Of a stretch of 64,000 nt of DNA, positions 46,096-59,000 are shown in pieces. Positions within the stretch are counted from its first letter, which is position 1. Every line of letters starts with the position of its first letter. Where the stretch lies: assembly GCA_038087015.1 (NCBI GenBank), contig JASBNA010000002.1, positions 744,001 through 808,000 of the forward strand, given 5' to 3'. The stretch comes from Cerrena zonata. Its lineage: Eukaryota > Basidiomycota > Agaricomycetes > Polyporales > Cerrenaceae. Below the pieces are notes generated by a model. The model did no database searches and was not told where the DNA came from. It was given only the letters and a program-made list of their open reading frames with translations. The position numbers and the translations under genes were made by a program.

Positions 46096-47620
46096 TTTCT
46101 TCGCTCTTTACTACTTGTAATCTCTCAGTATCATATCGTATATACTCACAGTAGCCAGGTGCTTATCTCCGGAAGTACTCAATGTTATTTAATGTTACCA
46201 TTTATTGTAACTGGGGTGTAGAACTTGGCGAAATAAGGGACTAATAGTCAACTCAGCCTAATCCTGAGATTGGAGACTCCGAGTCGGAAGCTGAGGACTA
46301 GGAGTTCTGCCTGTGCATCAAGTTAGTTGCTTTGAAGTGTAGGTACTGACACCGCAGCTTGGATGCCATCAGGACACTAGTAGCCAACAGTACCGGCGGT
46401 CATCACTTCGTACTACAATAGTGGCTAAGTACTGTACTTACTACTAGGCTATGTAATGCAATCAACTGGCAGAGTGTACCACCGTTAGGTAGTAGGAGAT
46501 CCCTAGAGGAGACTAAGAGATCCCGGGGTAAATGTTTCGCGTAGATATCCCGAGATCCGTCGGGATCAACAAACCGACATAGATCTCATTTTCTCGACCT
46601 CCGACTCGAGTCGACGATTATTTCCAAAAATACACACACAACCGTGACGGTGGCTGTGAACTACATTTAGACTAGGTTTAAGCGCCTATAACAAACAATC
46701 TCAGGCTCCAAAATAGACGACGTTGATCCTTCATTGCTTGCTCCATCACCACTACCGCTATGTCTGCGCCGCCAAACATACTAGTGGTCTCCACCCTGGT
46801 GATCGTTTCCATTAACGGAAGCTATCGGCGCACAGGCAAACAAATGATACCAGTACACACCGATGCCACCTATGTGAAATTCTGAATCACAACCTTGCTT
46901 TCAAGTTTCTGAGCATCCTGCGTCTGAGTGACGGGTCGGCTCCCATGCGGGCGTCCAGGTTCAAGTCTCCGAGGGGATTGATTGATCTTCATATTCTTCA
47001 TAGCCGATACCTATACTGTATATCGTTGTTTGGCGACATAACCCTCGTTGAAACGGTATCACATTCTGTGAGTGCACACGTTGTACATGGCAATCCCCCG
47101 GAGTCATTAACTTTCATGAGGTTGAAACGGGTTGCGCAGTCCGACAACTTTATGCGGCAGCAGGTAGATCTTCATGTTCACCGTAAACAACCTCGAGGAC
47201 GAATTCATTTCCTGTTAGTCATATTGCCTGCAGTCCTTTCTTGGGTCACAGAAGATGGCCATTTTGTATTCCATCAATTTCATGTAGGATGCTATTCGCC
47301 TACGATCAAGCCACTAGCCGTGGGGCGTAGTTCTGACATGCATTGTGAACTGTCCACCTTGCGCAGCGAACAACGCCCATTCCTTACCTTAACCAATTGG
47401 AGAGTGTCCAGGAACTCCACCGTTAGTTCATCAACGAAACATCGGTTCACATAGCGGAACTTTACTGTATACTCCGAGGTGCCTACCCCTCCGAAGATCA
47501 TAGCAATATGCAAAACATGCGGGGTCTGGTGAGTATTAAAGACCGTCTTGCACGTTCCAAACCCTAGGATACATTATTCTTGGGTTGATTCGGTAGTTTC
47601 TTCTTTGAATTTCATTTTCC
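46096..47620. other. Intergenic region within the terpenoid cluster
   Basis: 1.5 kb. It holds a short hydrophobic frame starting at 46760 and a 169-codon frame at 46945-47454, neither with recognisable features. I cannot support a gene here. Confidence 0.3.
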
Positions 47621-49470
47621 ATGGCTTCTTTCTCTTCCTTCTCTCATTCCCGCCCCAAATTTCTCTCTTTGGCCTCCCGAATTCGCCGCCCACACGTACC
47701 TTCTTATCGTTATAATTCTTCCAGAAGTGAGTTACTAGCTCCGCCTATACATACCATTGCTTAGTCAAGCTTCCAGACCTCTCTCAAGTTGTGTCAATCG
47801 CACCCAACCTTCCCACCACTTTGAGAAATAATCAGGTCTTGCCACTTCCGGACGGAAACGACTTGTTCCTGCAGCTCAAAGTAAGACTCTAGCGCCATTA
47901 TAATTGCCCATTTCCATATTTATTAATATTCTAATTCTCTATAGCCCAGTACTATCCATGTATTCCCCGGAGGTATTGATACCGACAAATTTTGCGATGC
48001 TTTGTCAAAGACTTTAAGTCGCTTTCCTCATGCTGCGGGAAGACTCTCTCGTGATGGAGATGATTGGAAGGTTGGTTTCTGAGCAAATCTTCGAGTGGGT
48101 ATCTTGGCTAATACAAATGTGACCAGATCAATCTCACGAACTCGCCTGTTCCTGTAACGCTTGAGGACAGCGACAAGGATGAGGTCATTCCCTATGAGCA
48201 GCGCCACCAGGTTGTCCACGGTGACCTTCAAGCCTATCAGGTGCCAGTATCACTTGAGGGCGCCATTATGGGAGAAGATGTACCATTGGTAACATTCAAG
48301 CTCACCAGTATGAAGAAAACTGGGGAGACTGTTCTTGGTATTTCCTGGAACCATGTCTTAGGTATGGTGCAAATTGACCTAGTCGTACAAATCACGCCAT
48401 TGATTCTATCAACAGGCGATGCTACAACCCTCACGTCGCTTCTGCGGACACTGTCACAATATTACCAAGGTCTACCTCCACCCCCTGAGCCAAGATTCTA
48501 TCGACGTCAATGGCCAAGACCACCGACCGGAGCAGAAGGCGACTTACTGTACCAACGTTATACACCGCATGTTGCGAAATCCTATCCCTTGGCGGATGTT
48601 GTGGCTAAGTACACTGCGGAGGCTCAAACGGCATGTATGATGGATTTCACGTTCACTGCTGCTAACTTGGATGAACTGCACAAGCGGGCGGTCAGGTGGC
48701 AACCGGAGGACGAATGGTACAACCAAGACAGCGTAAAGTTGACCCAACAGGACGCCCTTACGGCTTATCTCATTGGACTGCATAACCGATGCCTGGACAA
48801 GCCTATTCATAGCCTGATGAACATGATGAGTGTATGTCCAAGCTTTGGAGTGCCCGATCGTTATCGCATATTGACGCTCTGGTTTGACCCATGCAGTACC
48901 GGACCAGGGAGGTGGACGGCAATGCATTGTATAGGCACCCACGGAATGCTGCCAACTGTGTTTACCTGCCGACTTTTGACTTATCGACGTCATCGTCGCT
49001 CCCTGAACTCGCAAAGGGCCATTCGTCTCGGTATTACTAAGGCCCGCGAAACGTCTTTCCTGGAAAAATACCTTATGCTCAACAGCGCTGCTCAGCAAGA
49101 CGCAGCTAAATATGGCAAATTCCATATCTTCCCTGCAGAATCAGTGGCACTTGTCAATTCACTAATGGGGTAAGTGCCTGATCTTCACCGGTGATATCAG
49201 AGTGCTAATTTCAACTGAAGACACAATCGAGCGGGAGCCGTTAACTTTGGTTTCCACGGAAAGTCACAATATTACACAGAGGTTTCCTGGGAGAGAATGC
49301 TCCGCGTGTTCCCAGCCAATCCTGTCAAACATCACGATGGCAGTTGGGAGAGCAACGAAGGCAGCGTTGTTGTCGCCTTCCGAGTCAAGAACGAACTGCG
49401 AGACAAGATGACCTCTCTATTCCAAGAGGACATGCGTCGCTTGGAAGCAGGGTTGGAGATTGATAACTGA
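47621..49470 (+). CDS. BAHD/trichothecene-3-O-acetyltransferase-type acyltransferase (frame-broken)
   Basis: Transfers an acyl group from acyl-CoA to a hydroxyl or amine. The N-terminal exon is MASFSSFSHSRPKFLSLASR. After splicing, KLPDLSQVVSIAPNLPTTL leads in. The catalytic HxxxD motif is SWNHVLGDATTL. A further intron at 48832-48896 joins MNMMS to YRTREVDGNALYRHPRNAAN. The DFGWG-like structural motif is NFGFHG near the end. Stop TGA at 49468-49470. The reading frame breaks at GGG 49017-49019: PELAK joins IRLGITKARETSFLEKYL only if one G is removed. Taken at face value the gene would end early and lose the NFGFHG motif. It may be a sequence error or a decayed gene. It lies between terpene synthase and transporter, all on the + strand. 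Confidence 0.78.
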
Positions 49471-50432
49471 GCACTTCTTCATACGGCATGTTCGTTCGTA
49501 GTATCTATCACGTTGATCCAGCGGGTCTGGTATCTTGCTACACAATTCTTTTGAGGACATCTGACATATATTCCTGACTGTAATTAATTATTACCAATGT
49601 TCCACTATCGTCTGTAATATTCTGACTGTGTCCATTGTTCACATCCATGGCACCATTCATCGTGAGTCATCCATGTCAATGATACTATGCCAAGAGGATG
49701 CCTCACGAAAAAAAGTACGAACTAAGAGCATGAGACCGTGATGTGGGTGCAAATATGGGAGTGTTACATTTGAAAATACACAGTTCACTGCGGGCTACGA
49801 TCGGAGTCTAGTAGGTATCCTCATGCTAATCTTTCATCTGAGTGCCACTGTAGCCGTCTTAGATCCCCATCTACAGCACTTTCCTTGTTTGGACTAGAAC
49901 TGTGTTACTTCCCGACAAGAATGATGGGAGCGCTGCTGGAACTTGATCCAATGTTTCGTCTCCTCCTCTACAAACAAGGGTCCGAGGACATCTGAGAATT
50001 AACACTTCGATATTCGAGTGGGAACTCCGAATGATCGGAATCAGCTATCTTGCATCAATTCCGGACAGTGTTTGATCCATCATGCCCTCACTACTGGTTC
50101 AAGTTAGTATCAGCTTCAGCGTCACGTACTCCGGGTGAGTCGCAACATAGCTTCAATCCATTTTAATTAAATGTGCTTACTAGTTTCATAAAGCACCGGT
50201 TACTCCCTGCTTCTCAGAGATTCGGGTTTTGAACGGCTGATTCCGAGTTCGAGCGCATATTTCGATGTCTGTGCTTTCGCCGCAGGCCGCTACTAGGAGT
50301 GGAGACAGTAATATCAAAAACGCTCTGCTAAGGTTTGGCATATTACTAGCGTCCTGAGGGAATCGACAGAATGTAGCGACACTCTCTTGAACCCACATTG
50401 ACCAGTAGCCTTTGCATCGTGTCTGCCTTACG
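49471..50432. other. Intergenic region
   Basis: 960 bases upstream of the MFS gene on the same strand. No gene supported; the promoter of the transporter probably lies in its right half. Confidence 0.3.
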
Positions 50433-52774
50433 ATGTCGTTATCGAATAGGGAGGAGACACCTTTTCCCAAACCTAACGAAGAACCTAGCCCCTTCGAGAT
50501 CCCAAAAGGGGTTGAACGTCAGTATGAGAGTGATGGTTCCCTTTCTGAGGATACTCGGGACTCGTGGACTTCTGACTCAGCTAACCCAAGAAACTGGCGT
50601 CCTGGTAGGAAATGGGCCGTTACAGCTATAGTAAGCCATACAAGCAGCGTTAACGATGGTCATCGTACTGACAATGATTCTTAGGTCTCTGCGTACAACT
50701 TCATTTCCCCTTTGGCATCGTCCATGATGGTGACGATGATATTTCTAATTCTACTATCCAGCCGCTCACATAGTGCTAGTAGGCTCCCGCACTTCCGAAC
50801 ATTGCTGAACACTACCATATGACAAACCAGACTCTTATCTCCATGACTCTGAGCGTTTTCTTGCTTTCATTCGCTGTTGGTCCGTTGTTTTTCGGACCTC
50901 TGAGTGAAATATACGGAAGGGCTTGGGTAAGTCGAGCGATCATCGGTTCGATACTTTGCTGAAATCCATCGCAGGTGCTTCATGGAGGAAATTTAGCATT
51001 CCTTGCTTTTAGTATTGGATGCGCCTACTCACCCACAGCAAACTCCTTGATTGCGTTCAGATTTCTTTGTAAGTTCTATGTTACCGTGTGAATGCTGGTA
51101 AGCTCATATTAGACCCTTTTAGCTGGACTTGCCGGAAGTGCACCAGTCGCGTGTGGCGGCGGTTCCATCAGTATGTCCCTCCGTTTGCTGATGATATTCC
51201 TATGACTTAGTAATGCTCAGGTGACATGTTTAATGAACGAGACCGAGCTGCTGCAATGTCTTTGTTCAGCCTCGGCCCGTTGGTGAGTGATCACTCGTAA
51301 TTGTTTTTACCATTTTGATACTAAGAAATTCATTCCAGATCGGGTATGTAGTACTTCCAACTTGACATCTCTATTTCCCCTTTGACAAAAGATGTCTTTC
51401 AGTCCGGTTGTTGGACCCATTGCTGGCGGCTTTGTCGCACAGAATATCGGTTTCAAGTGGGTGTTTATCATATTAGCTGCGACATGCGGGTTGTTTGCTA
51501 TCATCGGCCTACCTCTTCTTCGTGAAACATATGCGCCAGTTATTCAAAGACGCCTTGCTAAGAAATCGAAGAAGTCCAATACTGATGCCGAAAAGCGCCA
51601 AGCGAACTACGAGTCGGAAGCCGTTGGAGAAAAGATATGGCTCAACCTGTCTAGGGCAATCATCTTATTATTTGGGAGCTTTATTTGCTTTATTCTCAGC
51701 TTGTATAACTCACTGTAAGTCGTTCCCGTATTGCACTCATGCAGGATCATACACTGAACATCTTGGGTACGTAGTATGTATGGTTCGTAATTTCGATTTC
51801 ACCCTCTATTGGAGTGCTCTTGCTGATCTATCTTGCAGGGGTATACTATCTTATGTTTACGACCTTTCCTCGTGCGTTCATCTCATCGATCTAGTGATAC
51901 ATATGCTAAGGCCTAGCCCCCTGACAGCGCTATTTTCGGAGACATATCACTTCTCTGCTGGTATATCCGGCCTTGCATATCTTGGCCTCGGTATTGGCTT
52001 CTTCATTGCGGCTGGTCTCGCAGCATCCCTTGGCAATGTTATTTATAAGAAGGTATAGAGTTTCACATTTATCATCTGGTTCGTTTGACTAAGGACAGAC
52101 TATGTAATAGCTCTCCGATAAAAATGGGGGTATTGGTAAACCGGAAATGCGTATACCAATTCTTATTCTTGGTTCATTCTTTGTACCAATCGGATTATTG
52201 TGCGTCCACTTCATTGCCTTACTAAACACGAGACCTAAACCCTCTATCTCTAGCTGGTATGGCTGGTCTGCACAGGCTAAACTACACTGGATGATGCCGA
52301 TCATTGGTACTGCTATCTTTGGTTTCGGGTTCATGATGACATTGTGCGTTTTTATATATCCCTCGAGTCGGCCCCGGCCACCATTGATGTTTTATATCTA
52401 TATTCAAGTATCCCGCTTCAACTTTATCTGGTGGACGCCTTCACATATGCCGCCTCAGCGCTGGCAGCTGTATCTGTGCGTTCTGACGTGCATGCGTTGT
52501 GTCGTTTTTTTGTGACTAATTTACACTTAACAGGTTCTTCGCTCGCTCTTTGGCTTTGCATTCCCTCTGTTTGGTACGTGTTATTGCATAGTTTGATTTG
52601 TTGACCCTTGTTGAACTATATCGGTGTTTAGGAGCGCAAATGTTCGAAGCTTTGGGAAACGGAGGCGGCAATTCGCTTCTGGCGGGCTTGACGATCGTAC
52701 TGGGGATTCCATCTCCTATCTGGATCTATTATTATGGAGAAAGTATTCGTGCAAAGAGCTCTTTGAATCGCTAA
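50433..52774 (+). CDS. MFS transporter, DHA1 (multidrug/polyamine type)
   Basis: Drug:H+ antiporter-like carrier with twelve expected helices. The cytosolic N-terminus (MSLSNREETPFPKPNEEPSP) is acidic and ends at NPRNWRPGRKWAVTAIVS, the common NPxNWS-type entry. Helix 1 continues FISPLASSMMAPALPNIAEH. The signature G-x-x-x-D/E-x-x-G-R-A is FGPLSEIYGRAW. Helix 5 motif C is GPLIGPVVGPIAGGFVAQ. A central loop of Lys/Arg residues follows. The second half has ISGLAYLGLGIGFFIAAGL, FGFGFMMTLLPIQLYLVDAF and SLFGFAFPLFGAQMFEALGN. It ends AKSSLNR-stop. The exon junction near 51718-51838 could not be put in frame with the GVYYLMFTTFP segment, so one splice site is uncertain. Likely export pump for the cluster product. 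Confidence 0.88.
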
Positions 52775-53205
52775 ACATCCGAGGCACAATTGTTCTTTAG
52801 ATACAATCATATATGTACGAGCCGGCTCGCTGTTATATCACGACTCTTAACGAGATTCCCCGTCTTGGAGAGACTGTTATTAGTCGTGAAATAAAATACT
52901 TACTCACCATGACATCCGAGTGGCTACACGTAACACCTGCCGTTCACGATAAAGTCATTGAGATATGCTCGGGGCTAGTCAGCGTATAACAATCGTCCGG
53001 TCAACGGCTCATGTCATAGGAGTTAAACCTACGCTATTTAAGCTACCCGTATATTACCAGAATATAATGTCCCCATCCGTGCAGTAATCGGGCCAGCCCA
53101 AGGCCAGTCTGCAGGAGTTCTACAAGTACACTAAGACTGACAGTACGATACGAATAAATTATCCCCCAAGTTTGGGATCAACTGGCCCCGTTAAAGAAGG
53201 AAAGA
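52775..53205. other. Intergenic region between convergent genes
   Basis: 430 bases between the stops of the MFS gene and the DUF6533 gene. No gene seen. Confidence 0.3.
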
Positions 53206-54561
53206 TTATACTTCCTCTTTTTGTGTGGAGCCTTGTTGTGCCCATTTCTCTTCCCATGGAGCGGCGCGATATCTCTCAACTTGAATTTCGTTGGAGTGCG
53301 CATGCATTGCTGGCGGGAACTCCTTTGGCTAAAGAAGCGCGAAGTTAGAAAGCAATCGGGAAAAGTGGTAGTTAGACTTTGATACGTACAGGAACAGTGG
53401 GGGGAGGGATGGAAGTACGGAATGAAACTGCGCGTGTAATAGGAGTAGTTGACTTTTCCGCTGATTGAAGATCGGTGGTTCGGAATGAACTACCACGACG
53501 GTTCGCGTAGTCATGTACATCCAGAACTGACGAAGATTGATGATCAGTTTCTTATACGGCACAAAAAATAGGAAGGTGAGGTACTTACTAACGCGAGCAC
53601 TCATCATACTTGTGATCACTATTCCCATAGGACCCAACACAGTAGCATTGCTATTGTGATAACCAGCCCAGAAAGCCAAATTGAGAATGTTAAAGAACGT
53701 GGTCAAACAGAAGTAAAGCAAAGAGGAGTTCCAAAGAATGTCGTTGAACTCATATGAACCCTGAGCTTGCGTCCTTTTCTGCGCAAGACGACGATAGGAC
53801 ATGAAAATGATGACGAAATCGAATATACAGGAAACCTAAGGAAGATTAGAGTTGAATATTCCGAACATCACGGAATAGGCTAGGCGACGTACCAAGTAGT
53901 ATAGCCAACTAATGTTGCGATCATCGCTGAATTGAATAAGACAATTTCCCGAAGATCCTGTTTTGAATTTGAAGAAACTAAACAGCTGCGAAAAGATCTC
54001 GAGACCGGAAGTGATGACAGCAAGTACGACAAGGCCGATGGTGGTGACTTTGTCCTTGTTTGATATGGCGATTGTCCGAACAACAAACACCGCATGACTA
54101 GCCCAAGACGCAAAGCACTGTGTGATGATCATCAAGCGGAAGAAATGTTCACAAGCAGTACTGTCTTCGTGGAATGCATGGGAGAAGAATCCACTGAAGT
54201 TGAGTAATAATGCCGCTAAGCCAAGATACTGTTTATGTTTGACAATCGTTGTTGAGATAGGGTCCGTGAATATTTTGTAGGTGTCAGGCTTACCCGAACA
54301 AGGACGAACAAGATGCAAGCCATGCTGGGTTGGAAGAAAGACCGCTGCTTCCTGTCTACAATCAAATAATATCAGTAGAGATTCAATCACTTGTATCGGA
54401 GAAGCGTACAAAGCCTTATCTCGGCTGGAAGAGTGGACACCCAGTCATAGACGAAGAAAGACAGCGCAATCTAATGAAGAAGCTCAGTGGACTGGAAAAG
54501 CAATCGGGAGTATAATCCATACAATGCGAAAGTATTTAGTCGCATCATTCCAGGCTGTCAT
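53206..54561 (-). CDS. DUF6533-domain multi-pass membrane protein
   Basis: The N-terminus reads MTAWNDATKYFRI then, after a 52-base intron, IALSFFVYDWVSTLPAEIRL, matching the DUF6533 pattern of Tyr-Phe, a Tyr-Asp and a Glu-x-x pair found in many agaricomycete proteins. Further hydrophobic stretches follow (YLGLAALLLNFSGFF; TTIGLVVLAVITSGLEIFSQ; SSLLYFCLTTFFNILNLAFW; GPMGIVITSMMSARV). This makes at least five to seven membrane segments. The C-terminus is Ser/Thr/Pro-rich and cytosolic in appearance (PPTVPPKEFPPAM) and ends QKEEV-stop at 53206. These proteins have no known function. Not necessarily part of the terpenoid cluster. Confidence 0.72.
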
Positions 54562-56015
54562 TGATCCAGGTGCTCAAGGCCTTGAGACCAGCTCTTCCTT
54601 GAGGGATGTCAGTTTTGCGACCGAAGAAAGAAGTGGATGGTAGAACGAACGGGTGGAGGGAAGCCAAAATGTGCTGTTGCCATCGAGGTAATACCTACAT
54701 TACATAATAATCTCCTCGGCATGATTGCAGTGTCGCACTGACACTAGAACACCGTTAAGATATTCTTTTCCACCACCAACTCCATCCATGCTGCGTATTT
54801 TCATTCGCCTCCTTAATATCGCACTCGGAAATCGGACCAATCGATCACTAAGCCATACAACATAGGATATACCAGAGTATACCTTTGCTTACCTTCCACG
54901 TCCGATATCTTGAAATTCCGCTCGGAACGGTTAGGCTTGCACATGTTACCGCGGTATTGTATATTCACACCTGGTACCATTACCTGACGATATCATATAG
55001 AATCATATGCTTGTGCGATGGCTCCCGTCCGGCGGACTGATCAATCGCCATAGCAGCTGGTGATCCTTTTCGCTAGCACGAATGCCTAGATATTTGTGGC
55101 GATAATGAAGGCCTCGACATCAACTTGACATCGTCAAATAGCTACATTGCACATGGATGGAATCTTTTCATGAGATTTCAGGCTGTGTACTGATGATGCT
55201 CAACACGGAACTATGATCTTCTGCATTGTTTCCTTACCTACTATAGAGAGAAAATGCCTGTGACCAGGGCCGATTTATCGGCTCCGTCGTTTAGAGGTGG
55301 CTTGTCTTCATCGTCGCCAGTTTCTCCAGGTGGCGGGCAGTATCCTCGGCGCTATCATGTTAGAAGTCGTTGGAAGAGTTAGCTCAAAGCTCCTGGAAGA
55401 CACAGTCATGGTGGTTCGAGTTCAAGTATAGGTGTTCAAGTTGACAACACGTCTCCATAGCTCCTTCCGCTACAACTGTATCCGTTTTTCCGTGGGAAAT
55501 TGATTTTAGAGAATCTCTATACTTCGACGTCTTCAGTTGCGTTCCCTCGTATAATCCGTAAACCAGTGGGATCGACATTTGTACTTGCCAACGGTTGGTT
55601 AAGGGTCGTATGTTTCGAGTTTTTCTTATTAGCATTAATTCAAAGATATCGGGACATACCCTACTACAGTAGTAAGTCGAGCGATTATGTATAATGTTTG
55701 AAGTATATAGTAGACGACCTATACATTATACATAAGTACATGCAAAACCTTGTTGCTAGCTTAGCAAATGACTAGTACGCACGCAAGAACCAGGAGAGCT
55801 ATATTTCTTGAATTAGGGGGAAACCCCACACTGCGTGATCGATCGATCGGTCTCCAATGACCAATAGGAGAGAGTGTTGAGCAAATTATTTCGTGACTCG
55901 GGACTGGTTCCGACTTCAAGTTCTCACTCGTGCTGACCCTTCTTGAATTCCTCCCTTTCTCTTAAACTATCTACTCAACCTGGGGCGACTGTAACGTGGA
56001 GAAAGTCTGGCGAGT
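54562..56015. other. Intergenic region
   Basis: 1.45 kb between divergent genes. It contains a 43-codon frame at 55254-55382 and a short GATC repeat at 55837-55848. I find nothing that counts as a gene. Confidence 0.35.
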
Positions 56016-59000
56016 ATGCCTACCTTCTCCAATGTGGTAAAGCGGTATGCTTTCACGAGGAACCACGCGCGATCATTTGCCACCCATACTCCTTTACTCG
56101 AGAAGGATTGCACCTCTATAACCCCGCCGTATACTCAACTCCTTGATAACTTGTCTACCGTTCGCAGGATTATTGGGGGCAGACCTTTGACTCTTGCTGA
56201 GAAGATCCTATACAGTCATATACACAATCCTACCGAATCCCTGGCAGATGGCAAGATCATCCGAGGACAGTCGTATTTGCAGCTAAGACCTGAGAGAGTT
56301 GCTATGCAAGATGCGTCTGCACAGTGAGTATGATGTGCGATATATATTATGTATAGTACAATGTTGACGTCGAGTATAGAATGGCACTGTAAGGACCTAA
56401 AGTCTTCATTACAAATATTATCTCAACCATGCCTTCAAAGCCTCCAGTTTATGAGTGCTGGAATGGATAGATGTGCAGTTCCAGCCAGTATTCACTGCGA
56501 CCATTTGATTCAGGCCGTTGAAGGAGCGGATTCAGACCTTCAGGTACGAACGTCGTGACTGTAACCTAAATCAGTGTCTCGATGACATTAATGTTTGTGC
56601 CCTGTAGCGTTCCATTGTCACAAATCAAGAGGTATTCGACTTCCTTGAAAGTGCTGGTCGTAAATACGGTATAGAGTTCTGGAAGCCTGGGTCCGGAATC
56701 ATCCACCAAATTGTTTTGGAAAACTATGCTGCTCCTGGAATGCTCATGTAAGTTCTAGTCTTTCGCACGTCAGAGGCAAACTGACATCAGTAGGTTGGGC
56801 ACCGATTCGCATACACCTAATGCTGGTGGTCTTGGAATGCTAGCTATCGGTGTTGGTGGTGCTGACGCTGTCGATGCATTAACTGGTACACCTTGGGAGC
56901 TCAAGGCTCCTCAAATTGTTGGTAAGTCGAGAAGGCAGGGAAGTGGCATGTCCATTGACACAACGTCCTTTAGGTATTCACTTGACTGGTCAATTGAATG
57001 GATGGGCAACTCCAAAGGACTTGATCCTTCATTTAGCAGGAAAGCTCACAGTTAGAGTAAGTTATGTTAAATCACTCCCTACTTGCCTACGATCTCATCG
57101 TCGTACTTTCGATTCATAGGGTGGTACTGGTCGCATACTAGAATATTTCGGTCCTGGCGTCCTTAATCAGTCATGTACCGGTAGGCCGCAAGTATTAAGT
57201 ATTCAATTTGCTAGCACCGACCTTCTTTTTAGGTCTTGCTACTGTAGCCAACATGGGAGCTGAAGTCGGGGCGACAACTTCCACTTTCCCATATTCATCT
57301 AGCATGCGTTCTTACCTTCAGGCTACTGGGCGTGCACCTGTCGCGCGTGCTGCAGACGAAGCAGCCGCTAAGGGTTTCTTGTCAGCAGACGAGGGTGTAG
57401 AGTATGATGAGGTAATCGAAATTGTAAGCATCTACCCGACTATACTGAAACTTCGTCAGGTGCTCATAACCTACATAGAATCTTTCGGAATTGGAGCCCA
57501 CCATCAACGGACCCTTCACACCCGATTTGGCTACTCCGTTGTCCAAGTTCGGTAATTTTATTCAGGAAAAAGGTTGGAAGGATGAGGTCTCTGCTACTCT
57601 TATTGGTTCTTGCACAAACAGTTCGTACCAGGATATGGTATGTCTTCCTCCTGACATGACTATATTTATTCGGCTGATTACGTTCCTTGTAGACTAGTGT
57701 TGCGGACCTTGCCCGTCAGGCTAAGGCTGCTGGATTGAAGACTAAGGCAAGCTACAAGTCATATATCCAGACGGGTGACACTATAATACAGTTCTCATTC
57801 ACAGGTTCCGTTCTTGTGCACACCTGGTTCTGAGCAAATCAGGGCAACCATGGAGCGAGACCATGTCACAGACGTTCTTCAAGATGTCGGCGCTGTTGTA
57901 TTAGCAAATGCCTGTGGACCATGTATTGGACAAGCAAGTAACTCTTTGGATTTCTCGAATGTGTTATTAACCGGGAGATATAGTGGAAGCGCGATGACAA
58001 GAAGGGTGAAGAAAACGGCAAGTAAAATACATAAAAAATCTTGACATTGCTTGACTGATATCTCCCCCTGCAGCCATCTTGACATCTTTCAACAGGTAAG
58101 GCCCCTGATTATCGTTACCTTGGCACTCGTGCTCACCAAAACTTACAGGAATTTCAAGTCGCGGAATGACGGAAACAGCCAAACCATGAACTTCCTCGCA
58201 TCTCCCACAGTCGTAACAGCCATGGCATTCTCTGGAAAGCTTTCTTTCAATCCAATGACCGATTCGATCCCACTACCAAATGGCGAATCCTTCAAGTTCA
58301 CTCCGCCTACTGGTAAAGATCTCCCTGCTGATGGCTTCACTCCCGGAAGGACTACCTTCTACCCTCCTCCTACCCCTGAGCCGCAACCCGAGACTGAGAT
58401 TGTCATCAATCCTGAGTCTCAGCGGTTAGAGATTTTGGAACCATTCGATAGTCAATTTGGTCCCCATAACCCTCGTGGATTGGAGTTACCTACGATGAAG
58501 GTGTTGATGCGAGTTCGTGGAAAATGTACTACAGACCACATCTCTGCAGCGGTATGAAATTGATTCAATTGTTTTCGTGCTGAATACTGAATATTCCTCA
58601 TAGGGCCCCTGGCTTAAGTACAAAGGCCACCTCACTAACATCTCGGAAAATCTTCGTAAGCTACCCTCCCTTATCCCATACCTAAATCTGTCCTAATATA
58701 ACTTTCATTTAGTGATCACAGTACGTATAGAAGATTGACCATGATCATTGTATGCTAAACATACTCATACTAGGCTGTTAATGACGAAGGCGGCGATGTC
58801 AACGTTGCATTCGATCACGAACACGACTCTTCACAAAGCAAGACCGACACTATCCCCAATGTTGCGAAGCGTTTCAAAGCTCGTAATCAACCATGGGCTT
58901 TAGTCGTGGATGACAACTATGGTGAAGGTAGTGCTCGTGAGCATGCTGCTTTGCAGCCTCGGTTCTACGGTCAGTCGTTGTCATCGAAGAGTAAAGTGCT

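Noticed and set aside
46930..46990. tRNA-like B box (GGTTCAAGTCT)
   Set aside because: The flanking bases do not pair as a T stem and no acceptor or anticodon stem could be drawn.
46945..47454. 169-codon frame on the + strand
   Set aside because: No domain, no signal peptide, ordinary residue mix and no splice or promoter context. A decayed gene is possible but not supported.
55254..55382. 43-codon frame beginning MPVTRADLSAPSFRG
   Set aside because: Too short, with no homology or splice evidence; composition alone is not enough.
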